From Photobacterium phosphoreum (GTDB taxonomy: Bacteria; Pseudomonadota; Gammaproteobacteria; Enterobacterales; Vibrionaceae), in the NCBI RefSeq assembly GCF_002954725.1, contig NZ_MSCQ01000001.1, positions 1,301,641 through 1,365,640 on the forward strand: 64,000 bases of DNA, written 5' to 3'. Position numbers and translations under genes: made by a program. Under the pieces are notes generated by a model. The model saw only the letters and a program-made list of their open reading frames with translations. It was not told where the DNA came from and made no database searches. The number at the start of each line of letters is the position of its first letter. Position 1 is the first letter of the stretch. Below are positions 1-7,815 of this stretch, in pieces.

Positions 1-461
1 TCTAATGCAGGAGTTACCGCGGCAAGTGTACCGCCTTCTACACCTGGGAATGATGGTGATGGCGTCATGAAGTGATAAATAGGTTCAGCTGCTGACCAAA
101 ACACACCACCACCAGCAAGCAGCGTACACATAATCATGGCTAACCAACGAAAGGTACCAATCGTTGGTTTACTGACACTGCCCATTACTTTTTTACCTAG
201 CGGACTGATCGCGACAATAAGTGCTAAGAAAAAATTAATAAGCATTAACCACTGCCAGCTTGAACCAAAAGTTTTTGCTGCAGAGCTAAATGTTGTTTGG
301 ATTATAGCGGTAAAAGCGGGCATATCAATTAAAGCAGAAAGAACGAATAAGGAGATAAACCCAATCGTTAGAGCTGGAACGAGTTTGTTATCTAAACCCT
401 TCAGTCCCATGACTATATTTGGGACGGTATTATTACTAATTTCGCTTGTATTGCGTTGCAT
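1..461 (-). CDS. BCCT family betaine/choline/carnitine transporter, N-terminal part (cut by window edge)
   Basis: The minus strand is open from an ATG at 461 to the window edge (about 153 residues, no stop). The translation begins MQRNTSEISNN and has two hydrophobic segments in the visible part. The motif GGGVFWSAAEPIYHF near the visible end is the conserved BCCT stretch before the substrate-binding helix. BCCT carriers import quaternary ammonium solutes such as glycine betaine, driven by Na+ or H+. Substrate cannot be told from this fragment. A weak GAGA-type ribosome site lies just upstream. Family assignment is firm from the motif; the rest of the gene lies left of the window. Confidence 0.85.
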   Translation of the reverse strand, partial: MQRNTSEISNNTVPNIVMGLKGLDNKLVPALTIGFISLFVLSALIDMPAFTAIIQTTFSSAAKTFGSSWQWLMLINFFLALIVAISPLGKKVMGSVSKPTIGTFRWLAMIMCTLLAGGGVFWSAAEPIYHFMTPSPSFPGVEGGTLAAVTPAL

Positions 462-737
462 AAATGTCTCACGCTGTGTGTGAGGGAAGATACACTAGCA
501 GCATGTTAATAATAACGCCAGTTAAATTTCTCTATATTTTTCAAGACTAAAGCAAGAAAACAAACAATTTCATTAGTTTGTAATTTAAAAACAAAAACTT
601 ATAATTCATCGTACAAATAGGCGTATCGATAAATAAAAATCATCAATACAACAAAATAATACAATCGTAACAATGTGACTTATTCAAAAAAATAGTTACT
701 GTACAAATTATATCGACAAATTTAAAAACGAAACAAG
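462..737. other. AT-rich intergenic region, no gene seen
   Basis: This stretch lies between the 5' end of the BCCT gene and the terminator of the amidotransferase-like gene. It is AT-rich with many poly-A runs and should hold the BCCT promoter. I see no convincing ORF, RNA or repeat. Confidence 0.5.
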
Positions 738-768
738 CAAAAAAAAGCAGCCATATCAAGGCTGCTTC
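738..768 (-). terminator. Rho-independent terminator of the amidotransferase-like gene
   Basis: AAGCAGCC (745-752) pairs with GGCTGCTT (760-767) around a 7-nt loop. On the minus strand it is followed by a long T run, just after the stop of the gene ending at 806. Confidence 0.85.
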
Positions 769-805
769 TTTCACTTTACAATACGAATTTTAACCAATAA
801 GCATA

Positions 806-1576
806 CTAATCAATAATTAAATCATATTGAGTGCAGTGGTTATTCACAATGTGAGTAATGGTTTGGCGAGGGATTTTTTGCCATGAATCAGAATGATCTA
901 AAGGTTCAGAAGCAAGAATCGTTTTATGTGCTGAACACTGAATAAAGACCGGAGGTGGCTGATGATCAGAGCTATAGCGAACCACCCAAAATTGCTCACC
1001 ATCAGAAATACAAAGTGACGTTTTTAATGGACCCGTTATAGATTTATCTTCCATTGCTTGCTCAATTTCATACAAAGTCTGATTAATAGCAGCAATAGGA
1101 TCGACTCTTAAACCATTTTTGATCATCATTAAAAAGATCAATTCGCTATCGGTTGTTCCGACTCGCTTTAAGAATAACTCTTCAGTCAATTGACGTACCA
1201 AGCTAAATTTTACCTGATCAAAACCGCTAATTTGACCATTATGCAGAAACATCCAATTATCAAGTACAAACGGATGACAATTGACTCGTGAAACTTGTGA
1301 ACCTGTCGACTGGCGAATATGTGCCATAAAACGATGTGAACTAATATGGTGCGCTAACGATCGTAAATTCTCATCACCCCATGCGGGCAAAATATCATGA
1401 TAATAGCCAGGTAATGCACGATGAGAATACCAGCCTAAACCAAAACCATCACCATTCGCTCGAATGATCCGTTTTTTATTTGACTCTAGACTTTGCTGAA
1501 TTAATGAATGTTCAGGTTGATAAATTAATTCATCCAAATAGATACTATCACCATGATAGGCTAACCATCGGGACAT
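806..1576 (-). CDS. Class II glutamine amidotransferase-like protein with Ser in place of catalytic Cys2
   Basis: 256 residues. The start at 1576 is set by AAGGA seven bases upstream; a longer reading exists but has no ribosome site. The fold is the Ntn-hydrolase class II amidotransferase (YafJ/EgtC-like): N-terminal RWLAYHGDSIYLDELI, then NGDGFGLGWY, then FMAHIRQSTG, NCHPF and FLHNGQI, all family motifs. In this family the initiator Met is removed to expose Cys2, which hydrolyses glutamine. Here codon 2 is TCC (Ser), one base from TGC (Cys). All other motifs look intact. It could be a Ser-nucleophile hydrolase or an inactive relative. It is transcribed alone; substrate unknown. Confidence 0.8.
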   Translation of the reverse strand: MSRWLAYHGDSIYLDELIYQPEHSLIQQSLESNKKRIIRANGDGFGLGWYSHRALPGYYHDILPAWGDENLRSLAHHISSHRFMAHIRQSTGSQVSRVNCHPFVLDNWMFLHNGQISGFDQVKFSLVRQLTEELFLKRVGTTDSELIFLMMIKNGLRVDPIAAINQTLYEIEQAMEDKSITGPLKTSLCISDGEQFWVVRYSSDHQPPPVFIQCSAHKTILASEPLDHSDSWQKIPRQTITHIVNNHCTQYDLIID

Positions 1577-1705
1577 AACGTATTCCTTACTCAAAACCAA
1601 AAAATACTAACGTAGTAGGCTAACTTATCACGCACGACATCTAATCACTATGCCTATCCATTTATCATCACCTACCCATTGATATTCATCATAAATACAC
1701 TTTTA

Positions 1706-2485
1706 TTATCGATCTTTCATATATTGTTTAGGTGGTCGTCCTAATGTTTTTTTAAAAAACAAAATAAACGCACTGACCGATTCATACCCTAAATCTTCCG
1801 CGACCCGTTGAACAGATTCACCCATCGATAATTTCTGAAGTGCTACAACTATATGTAATTGCCCACGCCAACGACCAAATGTTAGGCCAATCTCTTGCTT
1901 CACCAGTCGAGCTAATGTTCGTTCACTCATGGCAAATTGTGTTGCCCACTCACCCACCGTATTTCTATCTCCCGGATTTGCCAGTAGTCGTTTTGCGATT
2001 TGGTTTAAGCGATGTTCTGCCGGAATCGGAAAATCAAAGTGCTCGGTTGACATTGATGTTAATTCATCCACTAAAACATCGACTAAACGTGCGATTGAGC
2101 CCTCTTTATCATAATCTTGATCTTCCTGTGCAAGACGAATAATTAACTCACGTAATAAAGGCGAAATAGAAAGTGTACATGCTTTGTTTGGCATACCAAT
2201 AATATCTTGCTCAACAAATAGCATGCATACATCAGCATCGGGTGAAATTCGGTTACTGTGTGGCACTTGGCTTGGTATCCATACAGCACAATGCGCTGGA
2301 ACCATCCAAACGGCATCATTAATATGACACTTAGCAAAACCCGTTAAAGGCATGACTAATTGACCTTTATGATGTTGGTGGAATGGCACTTCATCTTCCT
2401 TTTCAATACCAGCAATACGTAACGCTAGTACCTTCTGTGGATAGAGATCGGTATCAAATTCCATAAAACTGGTTTTAAAATTCAT
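1706..2485 (-). CDS. nimR: AraC-family regulator, NimR-like
   Basis: 259 residues: an N-terminal cupin-like domain (HQHHKGQLVMPLTG, about 37-50) and a C-terminal AraC double helix-turn-helix ending LGRPPKQYMKDR. It is divergent from the exporter gene at 2581 with 95 bp between. The same arrangement occurs in E. coli, where NimR controls the 2-nitroimidazole exporter NimT. I infer that it regulates its neighbour from the shared intergenic region; the inducer is unknown. The symbol rests on synteny plus family. Confidence 0.7.
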   Translation of the reverse strand: MNFKTSFMEFDTDLYPQKVLALRIAGIEKEDEVPFHQHHKGQLVMPLTGFAKCHINDAVWMVPAHCAVWIPSQVPHSNRISPDADVCMLFVEQDIIGMPNKACTLSISPLLRELIIRLAQEDQDYDKEGSIARLVDVLVDELTSMSTEHFDFPIPAEHRLNQIAKRLLANPGDRNTVGEWATQFAMSERTLARLVKQEIGLTFGRWRGQLHIVVALQKLSMGESVQRVAEDLGYESVSAFILFFKKTLGRPPKQYMKDR

Positions 2486-2580
2486 GCTATGTCCGTTTTT
2501 AGATATGAATTGTCAATATACCCGAATACAGAAATGGAAGTAAAGTCTATTATTACCTCAACGCTTTATAGGAGACTGAT

Positions 2581-3945
2581 ATGTCACACAATGTACGTAA
2601 GATTGCGCACCCAGCGCTGGTGATCACAGGGATCTTGCTCATTGCAAGTAACCTTCGTGCGCCAATCACAGGCCTAGGCCCTATTCTAGACTTTATTTCT
2701 CATGATCTTGGCTTATCAGCAACACAAGCCGGTATGCTGACAACATTACCTTTGCTAGCCTTTGCCATTTTCTCACCAATTTCTTCTGGCCTAGCAAGAA
2801 AGATGGGACTTGAGCCCTCACTGATGATAGCGCTGGTGCTTATTGCGGCCGGTATCGTTGTTCGTTCTTCTGGCTCAACCAGCATGCTCTTTTTAGGTAC
2901 CTGCATTATTGGTGTGGGTATTGCTATCGGTAACGTATTGTTACCAAGTTTACTTAAAAGAGACTTTCCCACTCAAGTACCAACACTAACAGCTGTTTAT
3001 GTACTTGTAATGGGGATAGGTTCAACCTTGAGTTCTAGTTCTGCTATTCCTTTGTTTAATTTAGCAGAAAAACTACACATCACGGCAATTCCAAACTGGG
3101 CATTCTCACTTGCTGGTGTCATTATCTTCCCTGCTCTGTCTATCTTAGTGTGGTTACCACAGTTGAGTGGTCATACTCGTCCAGCGGCAGATACTGCAGA
3201 TATTGATAGCCACAGTTACTTATGGCGCTCAGCAGCAGCTTGGCAGGTAACGATTTTCCTTGGTCTTAACTCTTTTATTATGTACATCTTTATCAGTTGG
3301 TTACCTAGTATCCTAATTGATAACGGCTACACAGAAAACCAAGCAGGTTATATTCACGGTATTCTTCAACTTTCAACCGCTATCCCAGCATTAGTACTGA
3401 TTCCACTAATGGCAAAAATGAAAGACAAGCGTGGTATGAGTGTAGCAATGGCAGTACTGTCATTTGTGGGTATTCTTGGACTATTATTCATGCCACAACA
3501 CGCGATAGTGTGGGTTATTGCGTTTGGTTTCAGCTGTGGTGGTGGTTTTATTCTTGGGCTATCATTTGTTGGCATTCGTACTCATGATGCACACCAAGCA
3601 GCGGCACTATCTGGTATGGCACAATGCATGGGTTACTTACTTGCAGCAACAGGTCCTATCATCTTTGGTTCATTACACGAAATGACAGGTAGCTGGCATG
3701 TACCATTAATCATGACCGCAGGCGTCTGTGTTATCTGGGCATTGTTAGCATTATTTGCGGGTCGTTCACATGTCATTATTCGTACTAAAAGTGGCAAAGA
3801 TATTATTATTGATGACACTGAACAGCAAACTCACTCTCATCCACATACAGATGTACATACTGAAATTCAACATCTAAAAGCAGAATTACAACGTATTACT
3901 AAAGAACGTGATCAACTGAAAAACACACTTGAAAATAAACAGTAA
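2581..3945 (+). CDS. nimT: MFS exporter of the CynX/NimT family with a His-rich coiled-coil tail
   Basis: 454 residues, preceded by TAGGAG six bases before the ATG. The first ~390 residues form a 12-helix MFS transporter of CynX/NimT type (early SNLRAPITGLGPILDFIS is characteristic). E. coli NimT is 393 residues, so this protein is longer by about 60. The extra tail runs IIDDTEQQTHSHPHTDVHTE, then a charged heptad-like helix with regular leucines. The tail is predicted cytoplasmic and could bind a metal or self-associate. The likely role is drug or nitro-compound efflux; cyanate transport is the other known function in the family. Confidence 0.75.
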   Translation: MSHNVRKIAHPALVITGILLIASNLRAPITGLGPILDFISHDLGLSATQAGMLTTLPLLAFAIFSPISSGLARKMGLEPSLMIALVLIAAGIVVRSSGSTSMLFLGTCIIGVGIAIGNVLLPSLLKRDFPTQVPTLTAVYVLVMGIGSTLSSSSAIPLFNLAEKLHITAIPNWAFSLAGVIIFPALSILVWLPQLSGHTRPAADTADIDSHSYLWRSAAAWQVTIFLGLNSFIMYIFISWLPSILIDNGYTENQAGYIHGILQLSTAIPALVLIPLMAKMKDKRGMSVAMAVLSFVGILGLLFMPQHAIVWVIAFGFSCGGGFILGLSFVGIRTHDAHQAAALSGMAQCMGYLLAATGPIIFGSLHEMTGSWHVPLIMTAGVCVIWALLALFAGRSHVIIRTKSGKDIIIDDTEQQTHSHPHTDVHTEIQHLKAELQRITKERDQLKNTLENKQ

Positions 3946-3957
3946 TCTGGCATCAAT

Positions 3958-3991
3958 AAATCGCTATCAGTATACCGCTGGTAGCGATTTT
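3958..3991 (+). terminator. Terminator after nimT-like gene
   Basis: ATCGCTATCAG pairs with CTGGTAGCGAT (one T-G wobble) around a 7-nt loop, then TTTTG. It lies 13 bp after the stop at 3945. Confidence 0.7.
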
Positions 3992-4093
3992 GATCACAAT
4001 AAGTAGTTATGCAACATACTGTTTTAATAAAGTAATTTCAATACATCATCATCCGTCGTAATGTTTATTTTGTTTTAAATGGTTATTACGCTG

Positions 4094-4387
4094 ATGAAAC
4101 GCTTATCTCTGATCATTTCCAGCTTCGCTCTGCTTTCAGCTTCCGCTTTTGCTCAAACCATTATCCCTCAACCTCAAAATAATATGCCTGAAATTATTAC
4201 AACGTGTATCGTATTCCTAATTGCAGTTGCTGCTTATTTACTAACAAAAAATAAAATCCAACAGAAAAGACCTAATCTTCCTGTTATGGTACATCATGTC
4301 GCTGACGCTATCATGGCAGCCATTATTTTCTACGTGATATTCTTGTTTATTGTTTATTGTTTATTGTTTATTGTTTATTGTTTATAA
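4094..4387 (+). CDS. Small secreted/membrane protein with repeat-encoded hydrophobic C-terminus
   Basis: 97 residues from the ATG at 4094; an in-frame ATG at 4079 would put five residues ahead of a clean signal peptide (MKRLSLIISSFALLSASAFA), so 4094 is preferred although no strong ribosome site supports either. After the signal peptide come a transmembrane segment (about residues 35-50) and a second hydrophobic stretch. The last 14 residues are LFIVYCL twice, encoded by six copies of a 7-bp repeat ending directly at the stop. I do not recognise the family. Confidence 0.5.
   Translation: MKRLSLIISSFALLSASAFAQTIIPQPQNNMPEIITTCIVFLIAVAAYLLTKNKIQQKRPNLPVMVHHVADAIMAAIIFYVIFLFIVYCLLFIVYCL
4343..4384 (+). 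repeat. Tandem repeat (TTGTTTA)x6 inside a coding region
   Basis: Six perfect copies of TTGTTTA, immediately followed by the TAA stop at 4385. Because 7 is not a multiple of 3, a gain or loss of one unit shifts the frame downstream of the repeat, while the repeat itself is open in all frames and always encodes the same hydrophobic cycle. Confidence 0.95.
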
Positions 4388-4406
4388 AATTCAAATGCTT
4401 ATCAAA

Positions 4407-4440
4407 ACAAAAAGGCCACTCAAAAGTGACCTTTATTTAT
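4407..4440 (-). terminator. Terminator of the curA-gst operon
   Basis: AAAGGCCACT (4411-4420) and AGTGACCTTT (4425-4434) pair with one wobble on the minus strand, followed there by TTTTTG. It lies just beyond the gst stop and also sits between convergent genes. Confidence 0.7.
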
Positions 4441-4461
4441 TAATAATTCGCTTTAACCCAT

Positions 4462-5076
4462 TTAACCCAATTGCTGTTCAATCTGATCTGCTTTACCAAA
4501 TTTATCATGCGTTGCTAATTGGGCTTGATAACGTTGAATATTCGGATAATTAACAATCATGCCGTTATTCTGCAGTATTTCAGCAATAAACGACATCATG
4601 ATATCAGCTCCGGTTAGTCGCTCTTCAACTAAATAGGTTTTACCTTCAAGGCACTGCTCAAAATAACCAATAACCTTTTCAGCTTCAATATCAGCATAAC
4701 CTTCTAAGAAGTTAGTTTTCGCACCATCTTTAGCAACAAACATCTTTAATAATAGCGGTAAAATAGCTGAACTTTCAGCGAAATGAAGCCATTGTAAATA
4801 TTCAATATAAGCAGGCGTTCCCCGCTGAGGTGCTAAATTAGGGTTATAAGTCTGAATTAAATATTCAGTAATAGCACCTGATTCAGCAATCACCGCGCCA
4901 TTATCTTCAATGACTGGCGATTTTCCTAACGGGTGGATATTTTTCAATTCTGGCGGAGCCAAAAAAGTGACAGCGTCACGCAAGTAAGGTTTAACTTCAT
5001 ACGCTAAGTTAAGCTCTTCTAATAGCCAAATAATGCGCTTTGAACGTGATTTATTTAAGTGATGCAGTGTGATCAT
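4462..5076 (-). CDS. Glutathione S-transferase family protein
   Basis: 204 residues, cytosolic GST fold: an N-terminal thioredoxin-like domain with LNKSRSKRIIWLLEELNL, cis-Pro region KSPVIEDNGAVIAESGAITEYL (the glutathione-binding SNAIL-like stretch), then an all-helical C-terminal domain. Ser near position 11 is a plausible catalytic hydroxyl. It conjugates glutathione to electrophiles. It starts 20 bp after the CurA-like gene, so the two form an operon under the NemR-like repressor. The pairing of an enone reductase with a GST suggests reactive-carbonyl detoxification. Confidence 0.85.
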   Translation of the reverse strand: MITLHHLNKSRSKRIIWLLEELNLAYEVKPYLRDAVTFLAPPELKNIHPLGKSPVIEDNGAVIAESGAITEYLIQTYNPNLAPQRGTPAYIEYLQWLHFAESSAILPLLLKMFVAKDGAKTNFLEGYADIEAEKVIGYFEQCLEGKTYLVEERLTGADIMMSFIAEILQNNGMIVNYPNIQRYQAQLATHDKFGKADQIEQQLG

Positions 5077-5096
5077 ACTAGTAGCCGCCTTATTAT

Positions 5097-6125
5097 TTAT
5101 TGAGCTTGATTAGTTTGAATAACTAATTTGCCAAAGTTCTTACCTTCTAATAAGCCCATAAATGCTTGGGGTGCATTTTCTAAACCTTGGACTAAATCTT
5201 CGCGATAATGAATTTTACCGTCCGCTAACCACTGACTCATATCTGCTGCAAATTCATCATAGCGATCGGCATAATCATCAAAGATAATGAAACCTTGCAT
5301 TTTAATACGCTTCACAAGTAACGTGCCCATTAGCATTGACAGGCGATCAGGCCCTTGCGGTAGTTCAGTGGCATTATATTGAGAAATCAAACCACATAAT
5401 GGAATTCGCGCACAGGTATTTAACAGTGGCAGCACAGCATCAAACACTTTGCCGCCCACATTTTCATAGTAAACATCAATGCCTTGCTCACAAGCTTGCG
5501 CTAATTTTTCTGCAAAACCATCTGCTTTATGATCAATACAATCATCAAAACCTAGTACTTCTTTGGCATAGCGACATTTCTCTTCGCCACCAGCAACACC
5601 AACAACTCGGCAACCTTTAATTTTACCAATTTGCCCTACCATCGAACCCACAGCACCAGTTGCAGCAGCGACAACAATGGTATCACCTTGCTTAGGTTTA
5701 CCAATATCAAGCAAGCCCATATAAGCAGTAAAACCAGGCATCCCCATCACACCCAAAGCATAAGATGGATGTGTTGGATGCATGCCTAATTTAATTAAAC
5801 CGTCACCATTTGAAATAGAATAATCTTGCCAGCCTGAATACGATAATACCCATTCACCTTGCTGGTAATCAGCATGATTGGACTGCTCAACTTGACATAC
5901 CGTACCGCCAACCATGACTTCACCTAAAGCAACAGGTTCGGCATAAGATTTAGCATCACTCATACGACCACGCATATACGGATCTAATGATAAATACACG
6001 CTGCGCAGTAAAATATCCCCTTCCGCTATCGTTGGTACTGCCGTTTGTTCTAAACGAAAATTATCAGCCGTTGGTGCACCAACAGGACGAGAGGCTAATA
6101 CGATTTTACGGTTTACGTTTGTCAT
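5097..6125 (-). CDS. curA: NADP-dependent enone/quinone oxidoreductase, CurA-like (MDR zinc-free family)
   Basis: 342 residues. The ATG at 6125 has AAGGAAAG upstream, which decides against a TTG nine codons earlier. Family features are the N-terminal NRKIVLASRPVGAPTADNFRLE, DPYMRGRM, the Rossmann nucleotide site AAATGAVGSMVGQIGKIKGCRVVGVAGG and the C-terminal LEGKNFGKLVI. The family (E. coli CurA/YncB, leukotriene B4 12-hydroxydehydrogenase type) reduces the C=C of alpha,beta-unsaturated carbonyls with NADPH. It is the first gene of the curA-gst operon. A perfect operator lies at 6157-6172, 31 bp before the start. Confidence 0.85.
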   Translation of the reverse strand: MTNVNRKIVLASRPVGAPTADNFRLEQTAVPTIAEGDILLRSVYLSLDPYMRGRMSDAKSYAEPVALGEVMVGGTVCQVEQSNHADYQQGEWVLSYSGWQDYSISNGDGLIKLGMHPTHPSYALGVMGMPGFTAYMGLLDIGKPKQGDTIVVAAATGAVGSMVGQIGKIKGCRVVGVAGGEEKCRYAKEVLGFDDCIDHKADGFAEKLAQACEQGIDVYYENVGGKVFDAVLPLLNTCARIPLCGLISQYNATELPQGPDRLSMLMGTLLVKRIKMQGFIIFDDYADRYDEFAADMSQWLADGKIHYREDLVQGLENAPQAFMGLLEGKNFGKLVIQTNQAQ

Positions 6126-6156
6126 TGAGCTTTCCTTTTCATTTTTAATCAAATAA

Positions 6157-6172
6157 TAGACCAGTCGTCTAG
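6157..6172. promoter_or_regulatory. NemR-like operator upstream of curA-gst
   Basis: TAGACCAGTCGTCTAG: inverted repeat TAGAC-N5-GTCTA. It is identical to the site at 6843-6858 upstream of the TetR-family gene. E. coli NemR binds a TAGACC/GGTCTA-type palindrome, which supports the assignment. Confidence 0.8.
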
Positions 6173-6231
6173 TTGCTACTTGTAAAAAATCCCGTTGCTA
6201 TCATAACGGGATAATCAATCATTTATAACGT

Positions 6232-6822
6232 CTATAAAACTGGACGTAGCTGAGCTTTTGTTGTTACTAGCGCTTGCTGTAATACGTTTAAATCTTGGCT
6301 AATCTTATAAAACAAACTAGCACCAAGCCATAATTGATACAGCGTTTGTGCGGCTAATTGACTGTCTTTTACAGTAATTGAACCATCTTTAATGCCATCA
6401 TCAATACAAAGTGCGATTAAATTTACAATGCTATAAGCACCATTTTTCAAAGCCTCTCGCATCGGTTCAGAAAGATCTGAGACTTCAGCACTGAGTTTAA
6501 CCACTACACATTTATTGGCGTTGCAGGTGCCATTATCAATAATTAACCAACGTGAGAAATAATCGGTTAAACGATCAAAACCTGTTCCAGTACCTTTCAC
6601 TAAAATAGCGTTAACGTGTTCTAAATACTGTTCAAAATAATGTTGAATTAACGCCTCACCAAATTGCTCTTTTGACTTAAAATAATGATAAAAAGAACCT
6701 TTTGGTACCGCTGCTGTTTTTAAAATTTCAGACAAGCCAACATTGGTGAATCCTTTGGTCACCACAAGTTGGTAACCAATATCTAAAATATGCTGACGTG
6801 TATCGTTTGTTTTTGTTTTCAT
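6232..6822 (-). CDS. nemR: TetR-family repressor, NemR-like electrophile/bleach sensor
   Basis: 196 residues. The N-terminal TetR helix-turn-helix reads VGLSEILKTAAVPKGSFYHYF. The ligand domain carries KCVVVKLSAEVSDLSEPMR and LWLGASLFYKISQDL. In E. coli NemR the redox switch is Cys106 and Lys175; by alignment of these motifs Cys105 and Lys173 are conserved here. NemR derepresses on N-ethylmaleimide, methylglyoxal and hypochlorous acid. Its own start lies 21 bp from an operator identical to the one ahead of curA-gst, so autoregulation plus control of the operon is likely. E. coli NemR instead controls nemA-gloA; neither is visible here. Confidence 0.8.
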   Translation of the reverse strand: MKTKTNDTRQHILDIGYQLVVTKGFTNVGLSEILKTAAVPKGSFYHYFKSKEQFGEALIQHYFEQYLEHVNAILVKGTGTGFDRLTDYFSRWLIIDNGTCNANKCVVVKLSAEVSDLSEPMREALKNGAYSIVNLIALCIDDGIKDGSITVKDSQLAAQTLYQLWLGASLFYKISQDLNVLQQALVTTKAQLRPVL

Positions 6823-6842
6823 ATGATAACTATAAGCCCGAC

Positions 6843-6858
6843 TAGACCAGTCGTCTAG
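6843..6858. promoter_or_regulatory. NemR-like operator upstream of its own gene
   Basis: TAGACCAGTCGTCTAG, inside a longer palindrome GACTAGAC-N5-GTCTAGTC (6840-6860). The 16-bp core is identical to 6157-6172. Confidence 0.8.
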
Positions 6859-7022
6859 TCTTATAACCCAATTATTTTAAATCGCATTGTTACGGCTTGT
6901 AATAAATACCTCGTTTCTATCTTATTTATAACGACGGATATTAATAGACATACAGCGCTGAACACGTATGATCGACAATATTAACAAAACACCTGTATTA
7001 CACTGTCAATTGGAATATCGTT

Positions 7023-7595
7023 TTGATTAGAGAAAATGTCTTTACCCCTTTTGCAACTTGGAGCAAACCGTTAGTTTCTGAAGTTGCAGAAGCAGTTAAC
7101 CTATTGAAAGATAATGGTTATGATGCCAAGCAACTTACATTAGCTACTGGCCTGCAAGAAAAAAACATCTGTAAGTGGAGTGCTAAATATAAAAAAGAGC
7201 CATTAGATGTTTCTTCAATCCCTTACCCTTGCTGGTGCTTTATTGCCGCGCTGATTGGCCGACCTAACATCGCAACCAATGGTAAAGTGATTGAAGTTGA
7301 AGAAATCAAACGTGTATTACGCTTATTTAAGCCTTCTGCTTTTGGTAGTCAAAATACGTTTGTATGCCCAACAAGCGATCAATTCGCTAAATTGATCGAT
7401 AGTGGTTTATTTGCCGAAATGACAACTGAAAATATTGCAGCATTATTTAACTGGAAACCAGAAAACGTCAGTGAAAGCTTACGTGTAGGTAAATTACCTT
7501 ACTTAAATTGGTGTCTAATCATGATGATGTTTGGCATTAACATTCAAAAAATGGCATTAAAAGATTTGGATACTGAGATTACGATTAATCAGTAA
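7023..7595 (+). CDS. Hypothetical protein with two repeated helix-turn-helix-like halves
   Basis: 190 residues. No in-frame ATG exists in the N-terminal region; the start is a TTG at 7023 with a GGAA about nine bases upstream, and an in-frame stop lies at 6969. The two halves resemble each other: helices followed by IPYPCWCFIAALIGRP (about 65-80), and again LPYLNWCLIMMMFGI (about 160-174). Each half has a preceding short helix-turn-helix-like stretch (LATGLQEKNICKW; ALFNWKPENVSES). This suggests an internal duplication and possibly DNA binding. I do not recognise the family. It has its own terminator. Confidence 0.6.
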   Translation: MIRENVFTPFATWSKPLVSEVAEAVNLLKDNGYDAKQLTLATGLQEKNICKWSAKYKKEPLDVSSIPYPCWCFIAALIGRPNIATNGKVIEVEEIKRVLRLFKPSAFGSQNTFVCPTSDQFAKLIDSGLFAEMTTENIAALFNWKPENVSESLRVGKLPYLNWCLIMMMFGINIQKMALKDLDTEITINQ

Positions 7596-7616
7596 CCCTC
7601 GACCTATTGCCTAAAA

Positions 7617-7663
7617 ATAACGCCTTGTGAACGGTATTTTACCCACAAGGCGTTACTTTTTAT
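7617..7663 (+). terminator. Terminator after the duplicated-domain protein
   Basis: AACGCCTTGTG (7619-7629) pairs with CACAAGGCGTT (7644-7654), then ACTTTTTAT. Confidence 0.85.
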
Positions 7664-7815
7664 AAAGACATATAATCGCCATATAATCACGACATAGACT
7701 ATTTTTAGCGGTATAAAAGTAAGCTTCACTAATGACAATACACGTAATGACTTGATTGATCCTAATACCTGATTAAAATAGTCGATTATTATCGTCGTTT
7801 GGAATTTCATTATTC

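Noticed and set aside
136..483. Plus-strand frame of 115 residues
   Set aside because: It lies opposite the BCCT transporter, whose minus-strand reading has family motifs; the plus frame shows none.
4343..4384. CRISPR-like array
   Set aside because: Units are 7 bp with no spacers; this is a simple tandem repeat. No CRISPR array was seen anywhere in the window.
4350..4553. Plus-strand frame through the heptanucleotide repeat
   Set aside because: It is open only because the repeat has no stops, and it overlaps the gst terminator and gst gene.
7604..7810. Minus-strand frame of 68 residues
   Set aside because: It covers a terminator and the promoter of the MFS gene; no ribosome site or family likeness.
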